This document shows, piece by piece, positions 1 to 5,273 of a DNA stretch of 5,273 nucleotides. The translations under genes were made by a program, and so were the position numbers. Under the pieces are notes generated by a model. It made no database searches. It had not been told where the DNA came from and saw only the letters and a list, made by a program, of their open reading frames with translations. The stretch is from NCBI GenBank assembly GCA_023414155.1, contig JAEZOG010000063.1:1-5273 (forward strand). Reading direction: 5' to 3'. Origin of the DNA: Cyanobacteria bacterium OH_CFB_184. GTDB lineage: Bacteria; Cyanobacteriota; Vampirovibrionia; Gastranaerophilales; Gastranaerophilaceae. Each line of letters opens with the position of its first letter. Position 1 is the stretch's first letter.

Positions 1-211
1 CTGCTCCACTGTATTTTAATATCTTATCAGCTAATGATTTTGGAGCTTCTTTTTGAGTTGACGGATTAAAAGTATCTTTTGCCGGTGTTTGCTGAACAGC
101 AGCTGTATTTACGCCTGCCGACGCTAACGGCTGATCTTTAACCAGTTGATCTTGCTGCGGCTTAACGGTACTTTGAGGCGTAGCGACTAACTTATTGAAA
201 TCTAAACTCAT
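1..211 (-). CDS. N-terminal part of an unrecognised Gln/Pro/Thr-rich protein, cut by the left window edge
   Basis: An open frame runs from an ATG at 211 to the window edge without a stop, giving 70 codons. The product begins MSLDFNKLVATPQ and continues as a polar, low-complexity segment rich in Gln, Pro, Thr, Lys and Ala, ending in SLADKILKYSGA at the edge. There is no signal peptide or membrane segment in the visible part, so the start looks cytoplasmic or disordered. The start is well supported: AAGGAG lies at 223-218, six bases before the ATG, and a perfect TATAAT lies at 250-245. It sits 150 bp downstream of metF in the same direction but has its own promoter, so it is probably a separate unit. 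The composition resembles the disordered tail of the 625-aa protein in this window, which may mean a similar cellular setting. I do not recognise the family. Existence of the gene is likely; its function is unknown. Confidence 0.8.
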   Translation of the reverse strand, partial: MSLDFNKLVATPQSTVKPQQDQLVKDQPLASAGVNTAAVQQTPAKDTFNPSTQKEAPKSLADKILKYSGA

Positions 212-217
212 TTTAAA

Positions 218-223
218 CTCCTT
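218..223 (-). promoter_or_regulatory. Ribosome binding site of the left partial gene
   Basis: AAGGAG read on the minus strand, followed by a 6-base spacer (TTTAAA) and the ATG at 211. It is the best Shine-Dalgarno match in the window and fixes the start of the left-edge gene. Confidence 0.75.
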
Positions 224-244
224 ATACTTACAGAATGCATTTTA

Positions 245-250
245 ATTATA
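245..250 (-). promoter_or_regulatory. Putative -10 element for the left partial gene
   Basis: A perfect TATAAT on the minus strand, preceded by a T-run (ATTTTTG), 33 bases upstream of the ATG at 211. This would place the transcript start near 238 and leave a leader of roughly 27 bases that includes the AAGGAG site. No good -35 hexamer is visible at 16-18 bases (the 17-base position reads AACATT), so the call rests on the -10 and its position. Confidence 0.45.
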
Positions 251-361
251 CAAAAATGCTAAAAATAAATGTTGCTAGTTAACATGGGTAAAAGAAAGAT
301 ACAAACGCAAATACACAGTCGTTACAGGGGTTTTGAAGACAAAATTCACATTTACAAAGGT

Positions 362-1249
362 TTACAAAATATTTTCCAATATAAGATAAGTGGGTTTAGA
401 TTTGTTCAAAATATAAAAATGAACACCAGGAACTCCATACAGGATAAGTGTTTTAGTCTGATTTATTGCAAAATTAAGTCCTATTTCAGAGATTGCTGTG
501 CTATCATTTTTAAATTTTTCTATTTTGTATTTAAAATCATCAGGAACGCTCACATTACAAAGAGAAGTCATTTTATTAAGTTGTCCATAACTTGTTATTG
601 GCAATATACCTGGAACTACAGGTAAATTTATACCTGCTGATCTTACTTTATCAACATACTTGTAATAATAATCGTTATTGAAGAAAAGCTGTGTATATAT
701 TACAGAAGCACCTGCATCGACCTTTCTTTTTAAATTTTCTATATCTTTATCTATAGAATCGCATTCAATGTGACATTCAGGGTATCCGGCTACTGCTATT
801 GATAAATCAGATCGAGCTCTTATAAAAGACACCAATTCATTTGCATATTTAAAATCGCTGCAATCTTCAACGTTTTCAATTGGTGAATCGCCTCTTAATG
901 CAAGAACATTTTCAATCCCATCATTTTCAATTTCTTCTATGTACTTTTTTATAAATTCTTTTGAAGAATTTTTGCAAGTCAAATGAGGCATCACATCAAC
1001 AGACAACTCATTTTTGATAAGTTTTGCAAGTTCAAGAGAGTTTGCCTCAGTAGTGCCTCCTGCGCCGTAAGTTATAGAAACTAAGCTTGGAGAAAACTTA
1101 GATAATATTTTCAATTCATCAATGATAGCTTTATTTTTTTCAAAAATATTATCCTTAGGAGGAAAAACTTCAAAAGAAATAACTGGTTTGTTACCAGAAC
1201 TAATTTCTTTAGACTTTTCGATATTTGAATAAATGCTTTCTAATCTCAT
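362..1249 (-). CDS. metF: 5,10-methylenetetrahydrofolate reductase (MetF)
   Basis: This cytoplasmic FAD enzyme reduces 5,10-methylene-THF to 5-methyl-THF, the methyl donor for methionine synthesis. The 295-aa length matches bacterial MetF (about 296 in E. coli). The motifs are in the family order: ISFEVFPPK with the likely catalytic acid Glu27; VSITYGAGG with Thr60; PHLTC at 88-92; LALRGDSP with Asp121, expected to face the flavin; AVAGYPECH with Tyr156; VIYTQLFF with Gln187 in the folate site; VPGILPITSY; and a C-terminal GVPGVHFYILNKS. Position 221 is Tyr where the E. coli enzyme has Phe223. The ATG lies 4 nt after the recombinase stop (TGA at 1256-1254) and has no Shine-Dalgarno sequence, so translational coupling is likely. 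No SAM riboswitch or other met-type leader can precede it, because the upstream bases encode the recombinase. The protein looks full length and active. Confidence 0.96.
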   Translation of the reverse strand: MRLESIYSNIEKSKEISSGNKPVISFEVFPPKDNIFEKNKAIIDELKILSKFSPSLVSITYGAGGTTEANSLELAKLIKNELSVDVMPHLTCKNSSKEFIKKYIEEIENDGIENVLALRGDSPIENVEDCSDFKYANELVSFIRARSDLSIAVAGYPECHIECDSIDKDIENLKRKVDAGASVIYTQLFFNNDYYYKYVDKVRSAGINLPVVPGILPITSYGQLNKMTSLCNVSVPDDFKYKIEKFKNDSTAISEIGLNFAINQTKTLILYGVPGVHFYILNKSKPTYLILENIL

Positions 1250-1253
1250 ATAA

Positions 1254-2120
1254 TCAACTATTTATAGCGAAATAAACTTCCTTTAATCTTTTTTTGCTAA
1301 CGTGGGTATACAACTGAGTTGTTGCAACGTCAGAATGTCCTAATAACTCTTGTACCACTCTCAAATCAGCTCCATTCTCCAGCAAGTGGGTTGCAAATGA
1401 ATGCCTTAATGTATGAGGGGATATGTGCCTGTTAATTTTATTACCCAGTGAATGAATAATACTATAAACAAACTGCCTGTTTATATCTTTACCAGTTTCT
1501 GATATAAAAAACTTTTTTGTATCGAGTCCGTGTTTTTTTATATAGTATTCACGGTCTTTTAAATAATCTTGCAAAGCATTTTTTGCTTTTATTCCAACAG
1601 GAACAACCCTCTCCTTAGCCCCTTTTCCAAGACACCTTACTATATTTAAAGAAAAATCAAAGTTTTGGATTTGTAAATTAACTAACTCAGTTACTCTCAA
1701 TCCTGAAGCATATAAAAGCTCAAAAATAGCCTTTTCTAATATTGTCAACTCTTCATTCAATATAGTTTCAACTTCTTGCATAGTAAGAACTTTAGGAAGT
1801 TTTTTGGCTAATTTTGGTTGTTCAAGGCTCAACGTAGGGTTATGATTGATTATTTCTGAAGAACATAACCAATTAAACCAGCCTCTTATAGAAGCTATAA
1901 CTCTGGAGATCGACGTTTGAGAATAATTTTCATCCCTCATTTTTTTTACATATGTATTGATATGAATTCTTTTGACTAGTGTAAAGTCATCTAAATCGTT
2001 TTCGATCAAAAAGTCACTAAAAAATGAAAGATCTCTTCTGTATGCATCTATAGTGTTTGCAGAAAGTCCTCTTTCAACTTCTAAATACTCAAGATATTGA
2101 GAAATATAATGAATAAACAT
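1254..2120 (-). CDS. xerD: XerC/XerD-family tyrosine recombinase, XerD-like
   Basis: A site-specific recombinase that breaks and rejoins DNA through a 3'-phosphotyrosine. The Xer members resolve chromosome dimers at dif near the terminus, with FtsK. The 288 residues contain an N-terminal SAM-like core-binding domain (about 3-90, including LEVERGLSANTIDAYRRDL) and a C-terminal catalytic domain (about 108-285). All six catalytic residues are present: Arg142 in ASGLRVTEL, Lys166 in LGKGAKER, His236 and Arg239 in SPHTLRHSFATH, His262 in LLGHSDV and nucleophile Tyr271 in TQLYTHV. Spacing matches E. coli XerD with an offset of 6 to 8 residues. The PKLAKKLPKVLT linker also looks XerD-like, but XerC cannot be excluded. 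The chosen start leaves the usual few residues before the conserved core. No clear Shine-Dalgarno precedes the ATG. It lies 39 bp after the 625-aa gene and 4 nt before metF. It appears to be a housekeeping Xer protein, since no mobile element boundaries surround it. Confidence 0.94.
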   Translation of the reverse strand: MFIHYISQYLEYLEVERGLSANTIDAYRRDLSFFSDFLIENDLDDFTLVKRIHINTYVKKMRDENYSQTSISRVIASIRGWFNWLCSSEIINHNPTLSLEQPKLAKKLPKVLTMQEVETILNEELTILEKAIFELLYASGLRVTELVNLQIQNFDFSLNIVRCLGKGAKERVVPVGIKAKNALQDYLKDREYYIKKHGLDTKKFFISETGKDINRQFVYSIIHSLGNKINRHISPHTLRHSFATHLLENGADLRVVQELLGHSDVATTQLYTHVSKKRLKEVYFAINS

Positions 2121-2134
2121 CCATTTATTCTATC

Positions 2135-2140
2135 ATTATA
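2135..2140 (-). promoter_or_regulatory. Possible -10 element just upstream of xerD
   Basis: TATAAT on the minus strand, 14 bases before the xerD ATG at 2120, in the 39-bp gap after the 625-aa gene. If used, the transcript would start about 7 bases before the ATG, giving an almost leaderless mRNA, which fits the missing Shine-Dalgarno. An alternative pairing is TTGCTT (2156-2151) with TAGAAT about 18 bases downstream, which would be fully leaderless. In DNA this AT-rich either match may be chance. Confidence 0.25.
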
Positions 2141-2159
2141 TTTTTGATTTAAGCAAAGT

Positions 2160-4037
2160 TTATACGTTTTTTAATACTTCACGTTCTAATACTTCTGCTT
2201 TGCGCATAATATCATTTATTTGAGAATAATTTTCTGTTGATTCTGCAAATTCAGTTGGCACAGAAGAAGGAACATAAGTTCTTACAGGCTCATTTGAATT
2301 GTTTTCAGAATCTTTATCTTTTTTAATTTTTCTAGCTGGAATTTCATCAATCGGATTCAAAGGTTGATCTTGTTGGTTTATAGGTGCTGCTGGATTAACA
2401 GGATTTTGCACTTGTGGTTTGGGTTGATTTGCGAACATATCAAGATAGTTAGAAGAACTACCATTAGTATTTACAGAACCAGGCTGAGTATTTGGAGCAT
2501 TTGGATCAGAAGCTATTGGTGCTGTAGTTTTAGTATCTTCTTTATCTAAAACTGACTTTGTAGGTCTTCCAAACAATAAGTGAGAAAGTTTTACTATTGG
2601 TTTTACTAATGCTGGAGTAATTACGAACATTGCAAGAGCAAATCTTCCAAATCCGCCAGGGAAACCTTTAGCTTTACTGCCAAGTTTCTTAAAGGTTTTG
2701 ACCAAGAAATTATCGCTTGATTTTATCACTGGATCGATTTTATCTAAACCTGAACCAAAGAGTTTACCTACAAATTTTAATGGTTTTTCCCAGAATTTCA
2801 AACTATATTGTTTTGCAAAAGTCTCACCAATTTGTGTTTTAGATTTACCTTTTAGCAAGTCTTTTAATTGTCTTTTAACGAGTTTGACATCTACATTTGC
2901 ACCGTTTGCAATTGATTCATTTGTTGCTTTTAAAATGGTTTTATATTCTTTCAGTGCAGCTTCACTCATACCTCTGTATTTGTTACCACCGGCGCGGCTG
3001 AGAAGATTAATACTTGAAGAACCGACTAAGTAATATCCTAAATCTTGGAATACACTCTCTGTGAATGTACTTAGTTTTTCGCCCTTTGGAGCTTGAATTG
3101 CTGCTTTTGTCGCTTGAGCAAAACAAAATGCTTGAATTAAAATAGCTGCAGGACCTCCGGCCATACCGTTAGTAAGGCCTTCTAAAGTACGCAAGAATCC
3201 TTTAGATAAATTTTTACCTAAGCCTGATTTTGCACCTGCTTCAGCTGCATTTTCAACAATTTTGACACCATTTTTAATGACGGTTTGTGGTCCTTTTTTA
3301 CCTACTGCAGTTAATTTGTTTGCAAGTTCAGTAAAATATACTTTTCTTTTAAATACAGGAAGTGAAACGTCTCCAATAAACGGCAGTTTGAATTTACCAC
3401 CGAATTCAACGAAATCCTTAGCACCTGCATTTTTTAATCCATTAATAATTTTATCCGTATTTTTAAGCGGCTCTTTTAAGATATCATCTAAATCTGCTTT
3501 ATTGAAAAATTTTGTTAAATCAATCTTCTGATCCTGGCAAGCTTTAATAACGCTGGATGCATCGTTTGCCAATTCACCTAAAGTACCATTAGCCATAGAT
3601 GAAGCAAAGGCGTTTTTTGGTGTTGTTTTATATGTAGAAGAAAAATATTTTGTTAATCTATTATTTTTTGCCCACTTTGAAATTCCATTTGTTTTAGAGG
3701 TTATTGCATCAAGATGTAAAGCATCAGAAACTCTGTCACCAAAAGATCCAATTTTACCGAGCAAACTGTCCTCATATTTGCCAGAAATAGCTTTATTGAT
3801 AGGTTTTACTATAGATTTTAACAGAACCCAAATACCAACTGCGCCTGCTAAAACTTTTGGATCTTGTCCTGTATTTTGAGCAGCTTTTACAGCAGGGTTC
3901 TCATCTGTAGATTGAACAAAGTTGTCTTTGGTTTGGATCAAAGACTGCTTGAGCATAATTTGTTTTTCAGGATCTATTACAGCTCCTGCTGGAACATTAT
4001 ATTTTACGTATGCTGGATTTGGAGTGCCTTGAATCAT
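2160..4037 (-). CDS. Uncharacterised 625-aa basic protein with hydrophobic segments and a Pro/Asn/Gln-rich tail
   Basis: I do not recognise a domain that assigns a function. The protein begins MIQGTPNPAYVKYNVPAG without a signal peptide. Hydrophobic stretches lie near 62-79 (LAGAVGIWVLLKSIV), 293-314 (AAILIQAFCFAQATKAA), 333-347 (weak) and 463-489 (FALAMFVITPALVKPIVKL). Two or three of these could be membrane helices. Between them are Lys-rich, helix-forming segments, including NIxK-type stretches and RQLKDLLKGKSK at 389-400. Residues about 500-575 form a Pro/Asn/Gln-rich, probably disordered linker with YLDMFANQPKPQ at 531-542. The last 20 residues look like a short charged helix (NDIMRKAEVLEREVLKNV). 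The start is supported by AGAGGA at 4048-4043, 5 bases before the ATG. The gene runs the same way as xerD and metF with no terminator between. From memory, similar hypothetical proteins occur in gut Melainabacteria. A membrane-associated scaffold or surface protein is possible, but this is inference. Confidence 0.88.
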   Translation of the reverse strand: MIQGTPNPAYVKYNVPAGAVIDPEKQIMLKQSLIQTKDNFVQSTDENPAVKAAQNTGQDPKVLAGAVGIWVLLKSIVKPINKAISGKYEDSLLGKIGSFGDRVSDALHLDAITSKTNGISKWAKNNRLTKYFSSTYKTTPKNAFASSMANGTLGELANDASSVIKACQDQKIDLTKFFNKADLDDILKEPLKNTDKIINGLKNAGAKDFVEFGGKFKLPFIGDVSLPVFKRKVYFTELANKLTAVGKKGPQTVIKNGVKIVENAAEAGAKSGLGKNLSKGFLRTLEGLTNGMAGGPAAILIQAFCFAQATKAAIQAPKGEKLSTFTESVFQDLGYYLVGSSSINLLSRAGGNKYRGMSEAALKEYKTILKATNESIANGANVDVKLVKRQLKDLLKGKSKTQIGETFAKQYSLKFWEKPLKFVGKLFGSGLDKIDPVIKSSDNFLVKTFKKLGSKAKGFPGGFGRFALAMFVITPALVKPIVKLSHLLFGRPTKSVLDKEDTKTTAPIASDPNAPNTQPGSVNTNGSSSNYLDMFANQPKPQVQNPVNPAAPINQQDQPLNPIDEIPARKIKKDKDSENNSNEPVRTYVPSSVPTEFAESTENYSQINDIMRKAEVLEREVLKNV

Positions 4038-4042
4038 GAGAA

Positions 4043-4048
4043 TCCTCT
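4043..4048 (-). promoter_or_regulatory. Ribosome binding site of the 625-aa gene
   Basis: AGAGGA on the minus strand with a 5-base spacer to the ATG at 4037. It is a reasonable Shine-Dalgarno match and supports the chosen start. Confidence 0.55.
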
Positions 4049-4050
4049 GT

Positions 4051-4072
4051 CTTATATAATATATAAAAACAT
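4051..4072 (-). promoter_or_regulatory. Putative promoter region of the 625-aa gene
   Basis: On the minus strand this reads ATGTTTTTATATA followed by TTATATAAG. The first 13 bases also occur exactly upstream of the 247-aa gene (5018-5006). TATATT at 4063-4058 is the -10 candidate with the most sensible distance to the start codon, giving a leader of about 13 bases that includes the AGAGGA site. No convincing -35 hexamer is visible. The shared sequence is observed; its promoter role is inferred. Confidence 0.3.
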
Positions 4073-4146
4073 CAACGAATAAATTATTGACCCATTTTTA
4101 ACCAAATTTGACAAAAAAAGAAATATATTGTTACATACTCAAATAA

Positions 4147-4173
4147 AAAAAGCAGTTACAAGAACTGCTTTTT
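4147..4173 (-). terminator. Rho-independent terminator of the 247-aa gene
   Basis: A perfect 11-bp stem (AAAAAGCAGTT at 4147-4157 with AACTGCTTTTT at 4163-4173) and a 5-base loop. It lies about 60 bp downstream of the stop codon of the 247-aa gene. Runs of T follow the hairpin on both strands, so it could work in both directions. On the minus strand it separates the 247-aa gene from the 625-aa gene, so the two are probably transcribed separately. Confidence 0.85.
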
Positions 4174-4180
4174 ATTTTAT

Positions 4181-4194
4181 GGTTTATGGTTTAT
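4181..4194. repeat. Short tandem repeat, GGTTTAT twice
   Basis: Two exact copies of the 7-mer GGTTTAT, preceded by a partial copy (TTTAT at 4176-4180), lie between the stop codon of the 247-aa gene and its terminator hairpin. It is in the transcribed 3' untranslated region. No function is evident, and simple slippage can explain it. Confidence 0.5.
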
Positions 4195-4231
4195 AGTAAT
4201 AATTGATTTAGCTGGTTATGTGATTTAAAGA

Positions 4232-4975
4232 TTAGCCGTTAGCGAATATTTTGTAAGATACTTCGATGTTTTTGTCGATTACCTTTTTAACTGAATCGTA
4301 CTCAGTTTCAACGGCTTTGTGTTGAGTTTCGATTTGTTTTAATTCTAGGTCCATCATTTTGTCTTGGTTTTGAAGAGTTAATGATTTTGATTCGTATTCA
4401 GCTTGTGCTGCTGCGTCGTCTTGTGTGTACAAGCTGTCTTGGATTGCTGCGTCGCTTGACCAAGAAATACTTTTGTATGCTGCTTCATCTTTGTTGTATT
4501 TTTCAAGATATAAAGCACCGTTTCTTAAAGCATTTTGGAATACTGATGCGTTTGTTACATCTGAGCAAACTGAAACTTCATATTTTTGATTGCCGTGTAC
4601 CGCGTAAGATTTTCCGCCTTCTGATACTGATGAAAATCCTGTTGGAAGAGATGCTGCGTTAGGAATAACCATTCTGCCCATTGCATCTGTTACGATGTAA
4701 GAATTTTCTAAACCAGATTCGCCAGAATTTGCTGCTGAAGAAACTAAGCTGTAATAGTTTAATACTTCATTTAATGTTTCACCTGAGCTGCTGTTTTGGT
4801 CAAACACGTAATACAATAATCTGTTTGATAAAGCTTGAGTGTAACCACTTGCTAATTGCTCAGTTTCCATAGCTAACATGATTTTTCTTTGAGAAATCAT
4901 TTGAGATCTGTACTCTAAATCGCTTTTTCTAGCTGTTAGAAGTAACAATCTTGCTTGAGATGATGCTAAACCCAT
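4232..4975 (-). CDS. Uncharacterised 247-aa protein with helical coiled-coil-like ends and a variable middle
   Basis: No known function can be assigned. The ends look alpha-helical: residues about 3-55 (SSQARLLLLTARKSDLEYRSQMISQRKI in part, then LAMETEQLASGYTQALSNRLLYY) and about 185-243 (AAAQAEYESKSLTLQNQDKM in part, then LELKQIETQHKAVETEYDSV, ending in KIFANG). The middle (60-180) is Ser/Asn/Gly-rich with one Cys (137). There is no signal peptide or membrane helix. Helical ends flanking a variable middle is the layout of flagellin, hook-filament and some type III-exported proteins, but I see no specific sequence match to those families. From memory, proteins with this N-terminus occur as hypothetical proteins in gut Melainabacteria. 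AAAGG lies 9 bases upstream of the ATG (4989-4985). The gene stands alone between two strong terminators, which suggests a separately controlled, possibly well-expressed product. Confidence 0.9.
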   Translation of the reverse strand: MGLASSQARLLLLTARKSDLEYRSQMISQRKIMLAMETEQLASGYTQALSNRLLYYVFDQNSSSGETLNEVLNYYSLVSSAANSGESGLENSYIVTDAMGRMVIPNAASLPTGFSSVSEGGKSYAVHGNQKYEVSVCSDVTNASVFQNALRNGALYLEKYNKDEAAYKSISWSSDAAIQDSLYTQDDAAAQAEYESKSLTLQNQDKMMDLELKQIETQHKAVETEYDSVKKVIDKNIEVSYKIFANG

Positions 4976-4984
4976 AATTCTAAA

Positions 4985-4989
4985 CCTTT
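4985..4989 (-). promoter_or_regulatory. Ribosome binding site of the 247-aa gene
   Basis: AAAGG on the minus strand, 9 bases before the ATG at 4975. The match is modest and the spacing slightly long, but it is the only purine-rich site near the start. Confidence 0.45.
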
Positions 4990-5003
4990 ATATTTTTACC
5001 ACA

Positions 5004-5018
5004 CTTATATAAAAACAT
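5004..5018 (-). promoter_or_regulatory. Putative promoter core of the 247-aa gene
   Basis: The minus strand reads ATGTTTTTATATAAG. TATAAG at 5009-5004 can serve as a -10, putting the transcript start near 4997 and leaving about 22 bases of leader with the AAAGG site. The -35 position (about 5027-5032, TCGGTA) is poor. Thirteen bases are identical to the sequence upstream of the 625-aa gene. Two copies of a direct repeat lie at and just upstream of the missing -35. Confidence 0.35.
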
Positions 5019-5052
5019 TTTGTATATACCGATTTCATATTTCGTATATATC
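5017..5052. repeat. Two 14-bp direct repeats with 22-bp spacing in the promoter region
   Basis: ATTTTGTATATACC (5017-5030) and ATTTCGTATATATC (5039-5052) match at 12 of 14 positions and start 22 bp apart, about two helical turns. They overlap and precede the expected -35 region of the 247-aa gene. This could be a pair of binding sites for a regulator on one face of the DNA. In sequence this AT-rich a chance match is quite possible. Confidence 0.3.
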
Positions 5053-5174
5053 GTTACATTTGTTAACACAGGCTCTAAACCCAGGATATAGTTGACAGTT
5101 TTTAATTAACAAACAAATTCTAAGATATAATTAGTATATATTTTATCCTTTTTATATAATATTTAATGATAAAA

Positions 5175-5206
5175 AAAAAGAAATCAGATTATTCTGATTT
5201 CTTTTT
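5175..5206 (-). terminator. Rho-independent terminator of the right-edge gene
   Basis: A perfect 14-bp stem (5175-5188 with 5193-5206) and a 4-base loop, followed on the minus strand by a run of T (the complement of A5171-5179). The upstream arm is coding sequence for the last codons of the right-edge gene, and that gene's TAA lies in the loop. The plus strand also ends in a T-run within the stem, so it may act in both directions. Confidence 0.85.
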
Positions 5207-5273
5207 AAAGCTTGATATATCGATGACTTTATTCACGTCCTCAGGCAAGTAGAAAGGACATGAGTTCCACAAC
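5189..5273 (-). CDS. C-terminal end of an unrecognised protein, cut by the right window edge
   Basis: One minus-strand frame is open from the window edge to a TAA at 5191-5189, giving 27 residues: LWNSCPFYLPEDVN, then KVIDISSF and KKKSE. The other two minus-strand frames contain stops (TGA) in this stretch. The frame is believable because its stop falls exactly at a strong terminator that serves this strand. The visible end has one Cys-Pro pair and a basic tail. The fragment is too short to assign a family or function. Confidence 0.65.
   Translation of the reverse strand, partial: LWNSCPFYLPEDVNKVIDISSFKKKSE

Noticed and set aside
269..285. A small hairpin (ATGTT/AACAT, 7-base loop) with T-rich sequence after it, as a terminator for metF
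   Set aside because: The stem is only 5 bp and AT-rich, too weak to call. No other terminator was seen between metF and the left-edge gene.
329..345. A TTTTG/CAAAA hairpin shortly after the metF stop
   Set aside because: A 5-bp stem with one GC pair and no T-run after it on the minus strand.
269..625. A 118-codon plus-strand open frame
   Set aside because: It lies mostly antisense to metF, has no ribosome binding site and its product has the skewed Lys/Ile/Phe/Tyr content of a non-coding frame.
1254..2120. The tyrosine recombinase as an integrase of a mobile element
   Set aside because: Its length and residue spacing fit housekeeping Xer proteins, it is coupled to metF, and no attachment-site repeats, tRNA gene or phage genes are present.
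2698..3531. Two plus-strand open frames of 111 and 89 codons (2698-3033, 3262-3531)
   Set aside because: Both are antisense to the 625-aa gene, in one reading frame relation to it, without promoter or ribosome binding site; they are shadows of its codons.
4051..4072. A dif-like recombination site near the recombinase gene
   Set aside because: The near-palindromic AT run lacks the two recognisable 11-bp arms and 6-bp centre of dif sites; simple AT-rich promoter sequence explains it better.
5092..5131. A plus-strand promoter from perfect TTGACA (5092-5097) and TATAAT (5126-5131)
   Set aside because: The spacer is 28 bases, far beyond the usual 16-18, and no plus-strand gene follows.

Overview
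The window is AT-rich bacterial DNA. Every supported gene lies on the minus strand, so transcription runs from high to low coordinates. My best guess at the source is a gut cyanobacterial relative of the Melainabacteria/Gastranaerophilales type. The guess rests on remembered resemblance of the 247-aa protein (N-terminus MGLASSQARLLLLTARKSD, C-terminal half-coil with TQHKAVETEYDSVKKVIDKN) and the 625-aa protein to uncharacterised proteins of that group. It was not checked by any search. Stop codon use looks standard, with TGA and TAA both used as stops.

Layout in transcription order. (1) 5189-5273 is the last 27 codons of a gene that continues beyond the right edge. Its stop codon lies in the loop of a strong terminator hairpin. 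(2) 4976-5188 is an AT-rich spacer with promoter-like sequence and a 22-bp-spaced direct repeat. (3) 4232-4975 is a 247-aa protein with helical ends and a variable middle, followed by a perfect 11-bp terminator stem. (4) 2160-4037 is a 625-aa protein of unknown function, basic, with several hydrophobic stretches and a Pro/Asn/Gln-rich tail. (5) 1254-2120 is a complete XerC/XerD-type tyrosine recombinase with all six catalytic residues. (6) 362-1249 is methylenetetrahydrofolate reductase (MetF), starting 4 nt after the recombinase stop. (7) 1-211 is the N-terminal 70 codons of an unrecognised, Gln/Pro/Thr-rich protein with its own promoter and a good ribosome binding site.

The 247-aa gene looks like an independent unit between two terminators. 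No terminator was seen between the 625-aa gene, the recombinase and metF, so these three could share a transcript. The recombinase and metF are almost certainly coupled. xerD and metF are housekeeping functions (chromosome dimer resolution; one-carbon and methionine metabolism). The remaining genes look like lineage-specific surface or structural proteins, but that is inference.

No RNA gene, CRISPR array, insertion sequence, toxin-antitoxin pair or defence system could be supported. The most unusual content is the two large uncharacterised proteins and a promoter-like motif shared upstream of them.
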